Below are positions 1 to 8,256 of a stretch of 44,189 nucleotides of DNA, piece after piece. The notes beneath the pieces were generated by a model. It had not been told where the DNA came from. It saw only the letters and a list, made by a program, of their open reading frames with translations, and did no database searches. The stretch is from positions 1 to 44,189 of the forward strand of contig JALUUL010000043.1 in NCBI GenBank assembly GCA_027021385.1. Reading direction: 5' to 3'. Source of the stretch: Planctomycetota bacterium. Lineage in GTDB: Bacteria; Planctomycetota; UBA1135; GCA-002748355. Position 1 is the first letter of the stretch. Each line of letters opens with the position of its first letter. The translations under genes were made by a program, and so were the position numbers.

Positions 1-124
1 CCCCCCCCTCCAAGACCCGGGCCTTGCCGAAATCCTCCCCCCGGAACCCCGCGCGGAGATCACCCTCGTCCAGGGGGATCACGAGATCCGCCCCGCGGAA
101 CAGTCTGTCGATGCGTTCCTTCAT
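1..124 (-). CDS. Partial hypothetical protein, cut by the left edge
   Basis: An open frame on the minus strand starts at the ATG complementary to 122-124 and runs off the left end, giving about 41 N-terminal residues beginning MKERIDRLFRGADLVIPLDE. The alternating charged and hydrophobic pattern looks like real protein. A weak purine-rich stretch (GGAAACGAG) precedes the ATG, and the frame is open further upstream without a better start. It lies 117 nt downstream of the sigma-factor gene on the same strand, so the two are probably co-transcribed. No family is recognised from this fragment, and no signal peptide is visible. Confidence 0.5.
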   Translation of the reverse strand, partial: MKERIDRLFRGADLVIPLDEGDLRAGFRGEDFGKARVLEGG

Positions 125-241
125 CTCGTTTCCGAGCCGGAGCGCACCCAGGCCCCGGAACCCTCCTCGCGGAATGATAGGACCGGGAGCCTGCCGTCCC
201 CAAGCGGGAAGCCCCGCGGCGCCCCCCCCGGCCGGCGGGAC

Positions 242-910
242 TCAGCCGGCTGCGGCCCTCAGAAGGGCGGCGTGAAGGCTCCTGCGAGCCCGGTAGACGA
301 CCATCTTGACGGCCTCGGACCGCATTCCGAGTTCCTCCCCGACCTCGCGATATTTCTTTCCCTCGATCTCGACCAGGTGAAGCACCCGCCGTTGCAGGGA
401 GGTCAAGGCCTGGAAGGCTCCGAAATAGGCGCAGAGGAGAAGGGCGAAGCGACGGCGGAGGTGCCTCCGGGTCTCGCGAAGGAGGACCCTCTGGAACGGG
501 TCGGCCTCCGGAGGGGCCGGAGAACCATCCTCCTCGATCTCCGCGAGAAAACAGATGGGCCCCCCGCCGCGCCCGAGGAATCGGACCACGACGTTCCGGA
601 CGATTCTCGAGGACCAGGCCTCGAAGGCGCGCGGCCCCCTCGGCCGAAAGCTCTTCCCATATCGGTAGATGTTCAACAGGGTCTCCTGGAGGACCTCGTC
701 CTCGGGAAGCCGATCGCGGTACTGCGAGATCTCCATGCATACCCGGTTCCGCAGGAAGGTCATCGCCTCCTTCGCGAGCAGATCGAAATCCTCCCTCCGC
801 CCCGAACGGGCGTAGCGGACCATCAAGAAGGTCAAGCGACCCCGACGGGGTTCGAACCTCCCTGGGCGGGTGGTCCCGATCCTGGAAACCGGCAATTGGA
901 GTCCGACCAT
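242..910 (-). CDS. ECF-type RNA polymerase sigma factor (sigma-70 family)
   Basis: Predicted alternative sigma factor that directs RNA polymerase to a specific regulon. The 222-residue frame has a region-2-like helical segment (about residues 38-110, including the DEVLQETLLNIYRYG stretch that corresponds to the DLVQETFL core-binding motif) and a region-4 helix-turn-helix near the C-terminus (about 165-218, LTSLQRRVLHLVEIEGKKYREVGEELGM in two parts, then the recognition helix). The size fits the ECF or planctomycete sigma-70-like group, which lacks regions 1 and 3. The first 29 residues look non-homologous, so the ATG at 823 (MVRYARSG) is a credible alternative start; neither start has a clear Shine-Dalgarno sequence. 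No anti-sigma factor is seen, although the cut gene downstream could be one. It is transcribed away from the 1286 gene. Confidence 0.85.
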   Translation of the reverse strand: MVGLQLPVSRIGTTRPGRFEPRRGRLTFLMVRYARSGRREDFDLLAKEAMTFLRNRVCMEISQYRDRLPEDEVLQETLLNIYRYGKSFRPRGPRAFEAWSSRIVRNVVVRFLGRGGGPICFLAEIEEDGSPAPPEADPFQRVLLRETRRHLRRRFALLLCAYFGAFQALTSLQRRVLHLVEIEGKKYREVGEELGMRSEAVKMVVYRARRSLHAALLRAAAG

Positions 911-1285
911 GGACGGAATGGAGCGAAGAGCTTGCCAAACCGGGGAAGAGAGAGGCGTCCATGCGCTGGAATCCGCTCTAACCCCTTCGATTCAAACCGC
1001 ATAGGAAGGAGACGAAGGAGGTGGATCTCTCAGGAAGAACGCCCGTATCCCCCTTGGATCCGTGCGTTTCCGGACGGGAACCGAGCGGCTGCGAGCACTG
1101 GAATCCAAGGGATCAAGGGCGCCCGCCCTCCATGCCGAGAAAGGAAGGGTTGCAAGGCGTTCCGGGGGGGAAGCGAACCCTTCCCCGGGCCATCGACTCC
1201 ACCGAGCCCGGTTTCGCGGGCGGGGCCACCTTTGCCGAAACCTCCGACAAGCAGTGACCTGGACCCCCTGGGCAGGATCCCCTCG
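911..1285. other. Intergenic region between divergent genes
   Basis: These 375 nt separate the minus-strand sigma-factor gene from the plus-strand HDOD/GGDEF gene and should hold both promoters. The plus-strand frame of the downstream gene stays open through the region, but its translation is compositionally poor (proline, arginine and glycine rich) and lacks domain-like character, so I do not treat it as coding. I found no convincing -35/-10 pair, inverted repeat or RNA gene. Confidence 0.5.
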
Positions 1286-3046
1286 ATGCTGGGATTCCTC
1301 CCCAGGCACGCCTGGGCCGGCCCGGCCCCCGGGGGGAAGAGGCTCGAGGCCAAACAGCTCTTGGCTTCCGACCCACTCCTGACCCTCCGAGCGATCGAAC
1401 GCATTTCGGTGCCCGTCGTCGGGCTCTCCGGGGAAGCGCCAGCCAACCTGAACGCCCTCGCCCTGATCCTCGGAAAGCCCGCGATCGACCGCATCTCCGC
1501 CGCGCCGTCACCGGCCGTCCGGAGCGTCGAGGCCCTGTTCCGGCTCTGGCTGCACTCCCTGGCCGCCGCCGTAGCGGGCCGTCGCCTCGCCGAATGGACC
1601 GGAATCGCCGATCCCCAGGAGGCCTACATGGCGGCGCTCCTCCACGACCTCCCGGCCTGGAGCGCCCTCTGCTCGGCCGCGACCGGAACCCTTCCGCCCG
1701 GCATCCTCCACTGGACCCGCAACTGGAGGATGCCCGAATCCGTCCAGTATTCCTGGCAGGCTTGCACCTTCGGTCTCGACGGGGAGCCTCCCGAGGACCC
1801 GACGACACGCTGCGTCATGGCCGCGGAGGCGATCGCGATCCTCGCAGGGTATCCCCATCCCCATTCGGAGGGGATCGAGGGAGGCCTCCTGGACGACATT
1901 CCGGACGAGGTCACCCGTCGTCTTCTCGAGACCTGCGACCGGGAACTCGAAACCCAGCTCTCGAGGATCCATCTTCCCCTGCCCGCACTGCGCTGCCCTC
2001 CCACGGAGGATCGACTCCGGGCCCTCGAGGACCGGGACCGAATCCCTCCCCCTCCCCCGTTCGAGGAAGGGATCGTCCGCTGCCTGGACCTCGGCGCCTC
2101 CGACCGGATCCGCCCCGTCCTGACGACCCTGCTCGCGGCGAGCTGCCTGTACCTGGACTATGACCGTTCTTTCTTCATTCAGTGGATCGGCAAGAGCCGC
2201 CGCCTCCTGATCCGATCGACCTTCGACCGCACCGCGATCCGGGCCGACCGGAGGATCTTCGTCCCCTCGGATCACGAGGCCGAATTCCTCGGCAGGGTCG
2301 TAGGAGCAGGCCAACCGATGGTCCTGGAACGCGATCCTTCGAAACCCCACGCCCTGCTCGATCACTTCGGATCCAAGGCCTGCCTCGTCGTCCCCCTCTC
2401 GGGAGGTTCCATCTTCCATGGATTCCTGATCCTCGATCAGGAGTACTCGCAGAGGTCCCCTCGTCCCGAGGACATCCTGCGCGCACAGGCGCTCGCCGGT
2501 GTCTGCGCGCAAGCCTGGACATCGGTCCTGCTCCGCAGGAACGAGAACCGCTCGAAACGACAGGCCCAAACGGATCCCTTGACGGGGCTCTTCAACCGGA
2601 GAGCGGCGATCTCCCTCCTCGAACGGGAAATCAAGAGATCGGAACGGAACCGCAAGCCGATGGCCGTCCTGATGCTGGACCTCGATCACTTCAAGGATAT
2701 GAACGACACCTACGGCCACCTGGCAGGGGATCGCATCCTGAAGAAGGTCGGTGCGATCCTCCGTTCGAGCCTGCGGGGGGGGGACATCCCCTGCCGGATC
2801 GGCGGCGAGGAGTTCCTCGTCCTCCAGCCCGAGACCACGGTCGACGAATCCTCCCTGGTCGCGACCCGGATCTTCACGGCCGTCGAACAGGCCGGCCAGG
2901 CGATGCAGATGCCGATCACGATTTCGATCGGAGTCACGGATCTCCGTCCGGAGGACACGATCGACACCCTCCTCGCCCGCGCGGACAACGCGCTGTACGC
3001 GAGCAAGGAACTTGGAAGGAACCGCTTTTCGGTGGACGCGGATTGA
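1286..3046 (+). CDS. HDOD-GAF-GGDEF signalling protein, probable diguanylate cyclase
   Basis: Predicted to make the second messenger c-di-GMP from two GTP. The 586-residue protein has an N-terminal HDOD-like helical region (about 1-230, with AYMAALLHDLP as the HD-like segment), a GAF-like sensory segment (about 250-415) and a C-terminal GGDEF domain (about 427-586). The GGDEF domain opens with DPLTGLFNRR, has the metal and substrate segment LDLDHFKDMND, and carries an intact GGEEF active site at 506-510. An RxxD product-inhibition site (RGGD, 497-500) lies exactly five residues upstream. No transmembrane segment is seen, so it is probably cytoplasmic. The ATG at 1286 is the first in-frame start that precedes protein-like sequence; an upstream non-ATG start is possible. 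A degenerate kinase-like gene follows after 4 nt. Confidence 0.88.
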   Translation: MLGFLPRHAWAGPAPGGKRLEAKQLLASDPLLTLRAIERISVPVVGLSGEAPANLNALALILGKPAIDRISAAPSPAVRSVEALFRLWLHSLAAAVAGRRLAEWTGIADPQEAYMAALLHDLPAWSALCSAATGTLPPGILHWTRNWRMPESVQYSWQACTFGLDGEPPEDPTTRCVMAAEAIAILAGYPHPHSEGIEGGLLDDIPDEVTRRLLETCDRELETQLSRIHLPLPALRCPPTEDRLRALEDRDRIPPPPPFEEGIVRCLDLGASDRIRPVLTTLLAASCLYLDYDRSFFIQWIGKSRRLLIRSTFDRTAIRADRRIFVPSDHEAEFLGRVVGAGQPMVLERDPSKPHALLDHFGSKACLVVPLSGGSIFHGFLILDQEYSQRSPRPEDILRAQALAGVCAQAWTSVLLRRNENRSKRQAQTDPLTGLFNRRAAISLLEREIKRSERNRKPMAVLMLDLDHFKDMNDTYGHLAGDRILKKVGAILRSSLRGGDIPCRIGGEEFLVLQPETTVDESSLVATRIFTAVEQAGQAMQMPITISIGVTDLRPEDTIDTLLARADNALYASKELGRNRFSVDAD

Positions 3047-3050
3047 CGGG

Positions 3051-4274
3051 ATGGCGGAACGGAAGGAAACGCGCGGCGGAGACCGGCGACGGACCCCGGG
3101 CAGAAGGGGTGCCGACAAGCTGTTCGGAGCCCGCGTCTCCCTGCATGTCCTCTCCGAGCTGGGGAGGAGTCTGCGGAACCCCGAGGACGAAAATCGGGTC
3201 GAAGCCGTGAACCGGAGCCTCGAAAGGCTCGCGGAATCCCTGCATGCCTCGAAGGTCTCCCTGACTTCCGGATCCCTGCGCTTCTCCTGCGGGCACCCCC
3301 TCCCCGGGGAAGCTTCCTCGGGACCCCGCCTGGCGATGGAATCGGGACGAGGGGAATCGAAGTTCCGGATCGAGGTCGCCCGCCCCGAGGGCGCACCCGA
3401 GTTCCGCGAGGAGGAGAAGCGGCTTCTCGCCTTCCTCCTGGACCCGATGGCCACGATGCTCGCCGCGGAGACCGAGCGCCTTCGAGCGGCCGAGGCCGAG
3501 GAGAGGGCTCAAACCTTCGGTCGACTCCTCGACGATGTGAAGTCGATGCTCAGGGCCCACCGCCATCACGGTCTCAAGGGGGAACTCGCCTTCAGGCTCG
3601 TGAAGGAGATCACGGGACCTGTTTCGGGTCTTCTCGGGCTCGCCGAACACCTCAAGGGGTCCCTCGCGGGAACGGAGGAGGCGAAATCCGCGGATGTGCT
3701 CCACGAGGAAGCGATGAGGGCGCGGCACATCCTCGAACAGTTCGCCGCCTGTGTGCGGCAAGAGAATCCAGGGGAAGACCCGGACCTGATCGAGATTCCA
3801 AGACTCCTGAGCGAAGTATTCGAGACCGTGGCCCCCCTCTTCCGGAGAAAGAACGTCGCCCAGACGATGCATCTGCCCCCGGGCGATCTCAGGATCCGCG
3901 CCCGCCCCAAACTCCTCGGGACTTTCCTGGCCGACCTTCTCAAGGCGGGCCTGGGTCTCGCCGCCCCGAATCGGGGACGGGTCGATCTGAGCGCCTCCGG
4001 CGACCTCGACGGGATCCATCTGCATACCCGGATCGTCCACCCGGAAAAGGACCTCGCCTCCCTCCCACCGGAGATTCGGGGAAAAGATCCGAAAATCTGG
4101 GAATACGACAGCCTCCTCGACCTTGCGGTTCTCTCCAATTCCCTCAAGGATCAGGGGGGGCGGATGACCATCCGACGGGAATCCGGGGGGATCGACGTCA
4201 GGATCCTCCTCCCGGCGGGCGACAGGAGGGTCCCCTTGCGGGAAAGCCCCGGTTCCCCTATTCGTGAAGACTGA
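3051..4274 (+). CDS. GAF-like protein with degenerate histidine-kinase core
   Basis: 407 residues in an operon with the GGDEF gene (4-nt gap) and overlapping the next gene by 11 nt. An N-terminal GAF-like region (about 25-150) is followed by a helical segment and then a stretch that resembles a HisKA dimerisation helix (VKEITGPVSGLLGLAEHL, residues 184-201). In real kinases this place reads HExxxPL with the phospho-accepting histidine; here it reads KEITGPV, so the histidine is missing. The C-terminal region (about 270-400) resembles an HATPase fold but has no clear N or G box. It is therefore probably a regulatory or scaffold protein and not an active kinase. There is no membrane segment or signal peptide. 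A function with the neighbouring diguanylate cyclase is inference from the gene order. Confidence 0.7.
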   Translation: MAERKETRGGDRRRTPGRRGADKLFGARVSLHVLSELGRSLRNPEDENRVEAVNRSLERLAESLHASKVSLTSGSLRFSCGHPLPGEASSGPRLAMESGRGESKFRIEVARPEGAPEFREEEKRLLAFLLDPMATMLAAETERLRAAEAEERAQTFGRLLDDVKSMLRAHRHHGLKGELAFRLVKEITGPVSGLLGLAEHLKGSLAGTEEAKSADVLHEEAMRARHILEQFAACVRQENPGEDPDLIEIPRLLSEVFETVAPLFRRKNVAQTMHLPPGDLRIRARPKLLGTFLADLLKAGLGLAAPNRGRVDLSASGDLDGIHLHTRIVHPEKDLASLPPEIRGKDPKIWEYDSLLDLAVLSNSLKDQGGRMTIRRESGGIDVRILLPAGDRRVPLRESPGSPIRED

Positions 4275-5778
4275 ACCACGCCCAGACACGGAACACGTGC
4301 CGAGCCCCGAAGCCAACGAACACACCGAAGATCCCGACCCTCCAGGTTCCCGGAAGAGGAATGAGCGGCGGGATCCCGGTCGCTCCCCCGGGCCCGGCTC
4401 CGGTTTCCCGGTCGTCGTCTCCGCGGGACTCCTCCCCGTTCTCCCAGGGTTTCCGTCCTCCCCGGCCTGGCTCGCGGACTGGATTCCGCCCGAACTGCAA
4501 TGGGGAATCGGGTTTGTCCTCCTCTTCGCCGGAGGAGTCGGCAAACATTGCCTTCTCGTCTTCTCCCCCGGCAAGGCCCTGATGAAGGTCGAGAAGAAAC
4601 TCCCTCCTGGGGGCCGGGACCGTCTCGAGGAGGAACTCGACAACGCCGAGATCCTCGTCCCCTCCGCGGCCTTTCTCCAGTTCCTTGGGTTCGTGCTGGC
4701 CCTTCTCGGAGGCTTCGAAGCATCCCGCGAAGGCGGAAGTTGGCCCGAGGCCCCCCTGGGAATCATCCTTCTGCTGCTCCTCCTGCCCCTGGTCGGAGCG
4801 ATCCTCCCCCAGCAGATCGCATCCCTCCGCGCGGAGACGATCGTCCTCCGGACGCTTCCCTTACTACGCGGCCTGCGCCTCGCCTTCCTCCCGTTCACCT
4901 GGATCCTCGAACGGACCTCCGGCTTCCTCATACACAACGTTTGCGGCATCCGCAGGGAAGGGGAACCCCAGGACCGGGACCAGCTCGCGGACGAGATCCG
5001 CGCCGCCGTCGAGGACAGCGACGAGGAGGAGACCCTGGCCGAAGAGGAGAAGGAATGGATCGAGAACATCGTCGGCTTCCGCGACGAAGACGTCGCGGGG
5101 GTCATGACTCCGCGCACGGAGATCGTCGGGATCGAGGCGGACACCCCCTTCGCCGAGGCCGTCAAGACCGCCGTCGAAGCCGGACATTCGCGGCTGCCCG
5201 TATTCGAGGAACGCCTCGACAAGGTCGTGGGGATCTTCTATCTGAGGGATGCGGTCGCCCGATTCGTCGAGAGTCGCAAGGAACTTCTCTCGAGTCCCGT
5301 CTCCCGGCACATGCGTCCCGCCTATTTCGTCCCGGAAACGAAGAAGCTCGGAGATCTCCTGACGGAATTCCGGTCCAAGCGCCTGCAAATCGCGATCGTT
5401 CTCGATGAATACGGCGGCACCTCGGGATTGATCTGTCTCGAGGATCTGCTCGAGGAGATCGTCGGAGAGATCGAGGACGAGTACGATCCGGAGAAGGAGG
5501 CCCCCCTCTCGGTGCTGGAGGAGGGCAGACTCCTCGAGATCGATGCGAGGCTGCGCGTGCACGAGCTGAACGAGATCCTCGAACCCGGGCTCCCGGAATC
5601 CGAGGACTACGAGACCGTCGGCGGCTTCGTCTTCAGCCACCTGGGACGGATTCCCGCCTCGGGAGAGGATTTCACCTTCGAGAATCTCCGGTTCACGGTC
5701 CTGGGAGCCGACGAGCGCAGGATCGAACGGCTCCGCGTCGAACTCCTGTCCCCGGAACGTAGTTCGAGCCATGGTTGA
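4264..5778 (+). CDS. CNNM/CorC-type membrane protein with CBS pair
   Basis: Resembles the CNNM/HlyC-CorC family of membrane proteins associated with magnesium or cobalt efflux and membrane stress. The 504 residues begin with a 45-residue polar, proline-rich segment. Four hydrophobic stretches follow (about 47-62, 80-100, 133-150, 165-181), then a conserved-looking [11 protein letters not shown] segment typical of the DUF21 membrane domain. Next come a CBS pair (about 280-400, with [14 protein letters not shown] and the nucleotide-pocket-like [17 protein letters not shown]), the [10 protein letters not shown] segment, and a CorC_HlyC transporter-associated domain (about 415-497, ending [13 protein letters not shown]). 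It starts at GTG 4264, overlapping the upstream stop by 11 nt, and overlaps recO by 8 nt, which suggests translational coupling. The membrane domain is more divergent than the soluble half. Confidence 0.86.
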   Translation: MKTEPRPDTEHVPSPEANEHTEDPDPPGSRKRNERRDPGRSPGPGSGFPVVVSAGLLPVLPGFPSSPAWLADWIPPELQWGIGFVLLFAGGVGKHCLLVFSPGKALMKVEKKLPPGGRDRLEEELDNAEILVPSAAFLQFLGFVLALLGGFEASREGGSWPEAPLGIILLLLLLPLVGAILPQQIASLRAETIVLRTLPLLRGLRLAFLPFTWILERTSGFLIHNVCGIRREGEPQDRDQLADEIRAAVEDSDEEETLAEEEKEWIENIVGFRDEDVAGVMTPRTEIVGIEADTPFAEAVKTAVEAGHSRLPVFEERLDKVVGIFYLRDAVARFVESRKELLSSPVSRHMRPAYFVPETKKLGDLLTEFRSKRLQIAIVLDEYGGTSGLICLEDLLEEIVGEIEDEYDPEKEAPLSVLEEGRLLEIDARLRVHELNEILEPGLPESEDYETVGGFVFSHLGRIPASGEDFTFENLRFTVLGADERRIERLRVELLSPERSSSHG

Positions 5779-6586
5779 GGGATCCGGGAAGAACCCGACC
5801 CGCCCGGGAGACAAGCCCGGCAAGAGTCTCGCCGTCGTCCTGAAGAGGACGGATTTCCGGGAGTCGAGCCGCATCGTCGAACTCTGCACCCGGGATCACG
5901 GAAGACTCTCCTTCCTGGCCAAGGGGGCGCACCGTCCCAAGAGCCCCTTCCTGGGAGCCATCGATCTCTTCCACATCGTCGAGGCGAGACTCAGGGTCCG
6001 GTCCGGAAGCGGCCTCCAGCGCCTCTACGGACTTCGCGTCCTCCAGGACAATCGCCCCTTTCGTAGAGACCCCCTGCGCCTTCGTCTGGCGTATCACTTC
6101 AGCGGGTGGATTCGACTCTCGATGCCCGAGGGCCAACCCGCTCCCGAGATCTTCGACCTGCTTCTCGGGGGCCTCAGGCTCTTTGGACGCGCTCCGCGCG
6201 CGCGGCTCGGGACGATTCTTGTAGCGCTCGAGTTCCGGCTGCTCGATCGCCTCGGGTTCCTGCCCCGCCTCTCCCGCTGCGTCCGGACCGGAGCCCCTCT
6301 CCCCCGACACGGCGGAGTGGCCTTCGACCCCGCGCTCGGGGGCTTCGCCCTGCCCGATCGAGGGAGGGACGAACGGATTCCGGCCGCCGTTCCCTGGGAG
6401 GCCGAGCGCCTCCTGACCGCGTCCGGCCGCGAACTCCCGTCCTCGAGGGTCGGGGAGGCCCTCCTTCCCCCGCTTCGGAGGGCGGCGGGGGCCCTTCTCC
6501 GGCGGCATCTCTGCGGGGAACCGAAGGTCGAGGCCCCCTGGAGTTTGCTGGAACTCGGAGGGCGACACGCAAGAATCCCGACATGA
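5771..6586 (+). CDS. recO: DNA repair protein RecO
   Basis: RecO works with RecR (and RecF) to load RecA onto SSB-coated single-stranded DNA during recombinational repair. The 271-residue protein shows the family's N-terminal OB-fold pattern (about 18-95: AVVLKRTDFRESSRIVELCT, then GRLSFLAKGAHRPKS, with the typical 'switch to other frame of metabolism' residues KG.RR replaced by KGAHRPKS). An alpha-helical second domain follows (about 105-265, with LRLFGRAPRA and LVALEFRLLDRLGFLP). The zinc-finger cysteines found in some RecO proteins are absent; one Cys is seen at the expected site (RLSRCVRTG). Length is normal. ATG 5771 overlaps the CBS gene by 8 nt, and the stop overlaps the next ATG (ATGA). 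Confidence 0.85.
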   Translation: MVEGSGKNPTRPGDKPGKSLAVVLKRTDFRESSRIVELCTRDHGRLSFLAKGAHRPKSPFLGAIDLFHIVEARLRVRSGSGLQRLYGLRVLQDNRPFRRDPLRLRLAYHFSGWIRLSMPEGQPAPEIFDLLLGGLRLFGRAPRARLGTILVALEFRLLDRLGFLPRLSRCVRTGAPLPRHGGVAFDPALGGFALPDRGRDERIPAAVPWEAERLLTASGRELPSSRVGEALLPPLRRAAGALLRRHLCGEPKVEAPWSLLELGGRHARIPT

Positions 6587-7539
6587 CCGCCGCAGGGACC
6601 TCCCCCTCCATCCCCCCGTTCCGGGCCCCGCGCCCCCGGAAGCGGTCCGCGTTCCTCCCCGCGGCCCTGCTCGTCTGCCTCCTCCCTACCGCCTGCGGGG
6701 GGATTCCCCGGCCAGGGACCGCTCTGGAGACCCTCGTAGCCGCGGAGAAGGCCCTGAAGGAGGGAAAGGCCGGACGCGCTCTCGAACTCCTCGACTCCGT
6801 CGAGGAGGACTCCTTCTCGAGGGAGGACCGCCCCCGCCTCGCGGTGGACCTGGCCCGCGCGCATTTCCTCCTCGGAGAGTGGTGGGAGGCCTACGACCGG
6901 ATCCGCGACCTTCCCCGCGAGCACCCCTCGAGCCCCTGGCTCGCCCAGGCCGAGGAGATCGAGTTCAAGTCCGGCGCCCTCCTCGCCGGAAGGGGAGGGG
7001 GATTCCTCTTCTTCACGAGCGATCTCAGCGATGCGATCCTCGTCCTCGAACACTTTCTCCTCTACTACCCGACCTCGCGCTGGCTCCCGGACGCGCTTCG
7101 CATCCTTGGGGAGGCCGCCTACCGGAACGAGGACTGGGACCTCGCGATCGAGCGCTTCTCCGAACTCCTCCAGAGGGCCCCGGAAGGGGAATGGAGCGAC
7201 CTCGCCTCCTTCCGGATCGCGATGGCCCACTACCGCAAACTCGTCGGCCCCGAATACGACCTGGAAGCAATGGAGAACGCGCGCAGGGAGTTGGCCTCCT
7301 ACCTCTCGGTCGAGCGTGGAAACGAAAGTTTCGTCGACCAGGCCCGGAGGGCCTTGACTAAGGTCCTTCTCTGGATCGACCGGAAGAACCTGCTGCTCGC
7401 GGATTTCTACCTGCGGATCGACAAACCGGAGAGCGCGCGCCTCTACCTCCAAAGGATCCTCTCCCGGCCCGATTCGCCCCTCCGGGGCGAGGCCGAAACG
7501 AGACTCTCGCGTCTCCCTCCCGGAAAGTCCGAAGGATGA
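6583..7539 (+). CDS. BamD/YfiO-like outer-membrane lipoprotein with TPR repeats
   Basis: Likely a lipoprotein of the outer-membrane beta-barrel assembly machinery or a close relative. The 318-residue protein has a basic N-terminus (RAPRPRKR), a hydrophobic core and a lipobox LPTAC whose lipidated cysteine would be residue 38, followed by GG. The rest is TPR-like helices, including ALKEGKAGRALELLDSVEE, HFLLYYPTSRWLPDALRILGEAAYRNEDW and RFSELLQRAPEGEWSDLASFRIAMA (each quoted in part of its helix pair), in the pattern of BamD 'YPxSxxxxxAxxxxA' repeats. It starts at ATG 6583, overlapping the recO stop by 4 nt, and overlaps the LptE-like gene by 4 nt. A general TPR lipoprotein is the alternative. 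Confidence 0.75.
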   Translation: MTAAGTSPSIPPFRAPRPRKRSAFLPAALLVCLLPTACGGIPRPGTALETLVAAEKALKEGKAGRALELLDSVEEDSFSREDRPRLAVDLARAHFLLGEWWEAYDRIRDLPREHPSSPWLAQAEEIEFKSGALLAGRGGGFLFFTSDLSDAILVLEHFLLYYPTSRWLPDALRILGEAAYRNEDWDLAIERFSELLQRAPEGEWSDLASFRIAMAHYRKLVGPEYDLEAMENARRELASYLSVERGNESFVDQARRALTKVLLWIDRKNLLLADFYLRIDKPESARLYLQRILSRPDSPLRGEAETRLSRLPPGKSEG

Positions 7540-8012
7540 AACTCCCCCTCCACCTCCCCCTCCTCGCCCTCGCCGCCTGCGGATACGCACAAGGATTCAT
7601 CGGCGACGACATGGGCATCAGGACCCTCGCGATCCGGACGGTCGAGAACGGGAGCTTCCGCCAGGACATGGACATTCTCCTGAGTCGGAGGCTGTCCCGG
7701 GACCTCAGCGCCTTCACGGGCTTCGTTCCCGCCTCTCCTTCGCAGGCCGACGGGATCCTCGAGGTCGAGATCCTCGACGCCCGCGGTCGTCTGATCACCG
7801 AGGAGGCGGAGGGGAAGATCAAGGAAGGGGCGATCCGGCTTTCGGCGCGGTACCGCATCCTCGACCGCCGGAGCGGGAGGATTCTCAGGAAGGGCAGGAG
7901 TCTCGACTGGGCCGAATTCCGGGTCCCCGTCGGGGAGGATCAGAGTTCGGCCATCCGGGAGGCGGTGACGGACCTCTCCCGCAAGATCCTGCTCTCCCTC
8001 CAGGATCGATGA
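7536..8012 (+). CDS. LptE-like lipoprotein (LPS assembly)
   Basis: Small 158-residue lipoprotein with a short signal (MKLPLHLPLLALAAC) and predicted lipidated Cys15 followed by GY. The rest matches the pattern of LptE/LPS-assembly lipoproteins: IRTLAIRTVENGSFRQDMDI, a run of sheet-forming residues with LSRRLSRDLSAF, ADGILEVEILDARGRLI, and a C-terminal helix (SAIREAVTDLSRKILLSL). LptE plugs the LptD barrel that inserts lipopolysaccharide in the outer membrane. It directly follows the BamD-like gene with an ATGA overlap, which supports a shared envelope-biogenesis role. The sequence is short and fast-evolving, so the family call rests on pattern and context. Confidence 0.72.
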   Translation: MKLPLHLPLLALAACGYAQGFIGDDMGIRTLAIRTVENGSFRQDMDILLSRRLSRDLSAFTGFVPASPSQADGILEVEILDARGRLITEEAEGKIKEGAIRLSARYRILDRRSGRILRKGRSLDWAEFRVPVGEDQSSAIREAVTDLSRKILLSLQDR

Positions 8013-8105
8013 CCGGGCGCGGATGCCCTCCGTGGACAATGCCCCTCCCTCGGTTCTCCGTCTTGTCCCTTTCCGACGGAGAGCCTAAGGGAAGCGGGTC
8101 CCGGG

Positions 8106-8126
8106 CCGGGTCCGCTCCAGACCCGG
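8106..8126 (+). terminator. Candidate terminator hairpin after the recO-lptE run
   Basis: An inverted repeat CCGGGTC / GACCCGG (7 bp) with a 7-nt loop lies in the 244-nt gap between the LptE-like gene and ftsH. No T-rich tract follows, so termination by this element alone is uncertain. The rest of the gap shows no other feature except a purine-rich GGAGA upstream of the ftsH start. Confidence 0.35.
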
Positions 8127-8256
8127 GCTTGGGCCTCGGGGAAAGAGAAGGAATAATCCGATCGAAGCGAAGCCGGACCCCGCCTCCGCCCGATGAGAGG
8201 GGGGACGGCCCCCCTTCCGAAGAGGCAGCCCCCCGCTTTCCCCACCTGGAGACCAG

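Noticed and set aside
60..962. Long minus-strand frame covering the sigma-factor region (300 codons)
   Set aside because: It overlaps the sigma-factor gene in another frame and its translation is Arg/Gly/Pro-rich without domain-like features, as expected for shadow frames in high-GC DNA.
272..1285. In-frame upstream extension of the HDOD/GGDEF gene
   Set aside because: The frame is open for over 1 kb, but it runs through the antisense of the sigma-factor gene and reads as low-complexity charged sequence; the ATG at 1286 is preferred.
1508..3454. Long minus-strand open frame opposite the GGDEF gene
   Set aside because: It lies antisense to a strongly supported gene with conserved motifs; the open frame reflects GC-rich codon structure.
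2934..5222. 762-codon minus-strand frame
   Set aside because: Antisense to three well-supported genes and shows no motif or signal.
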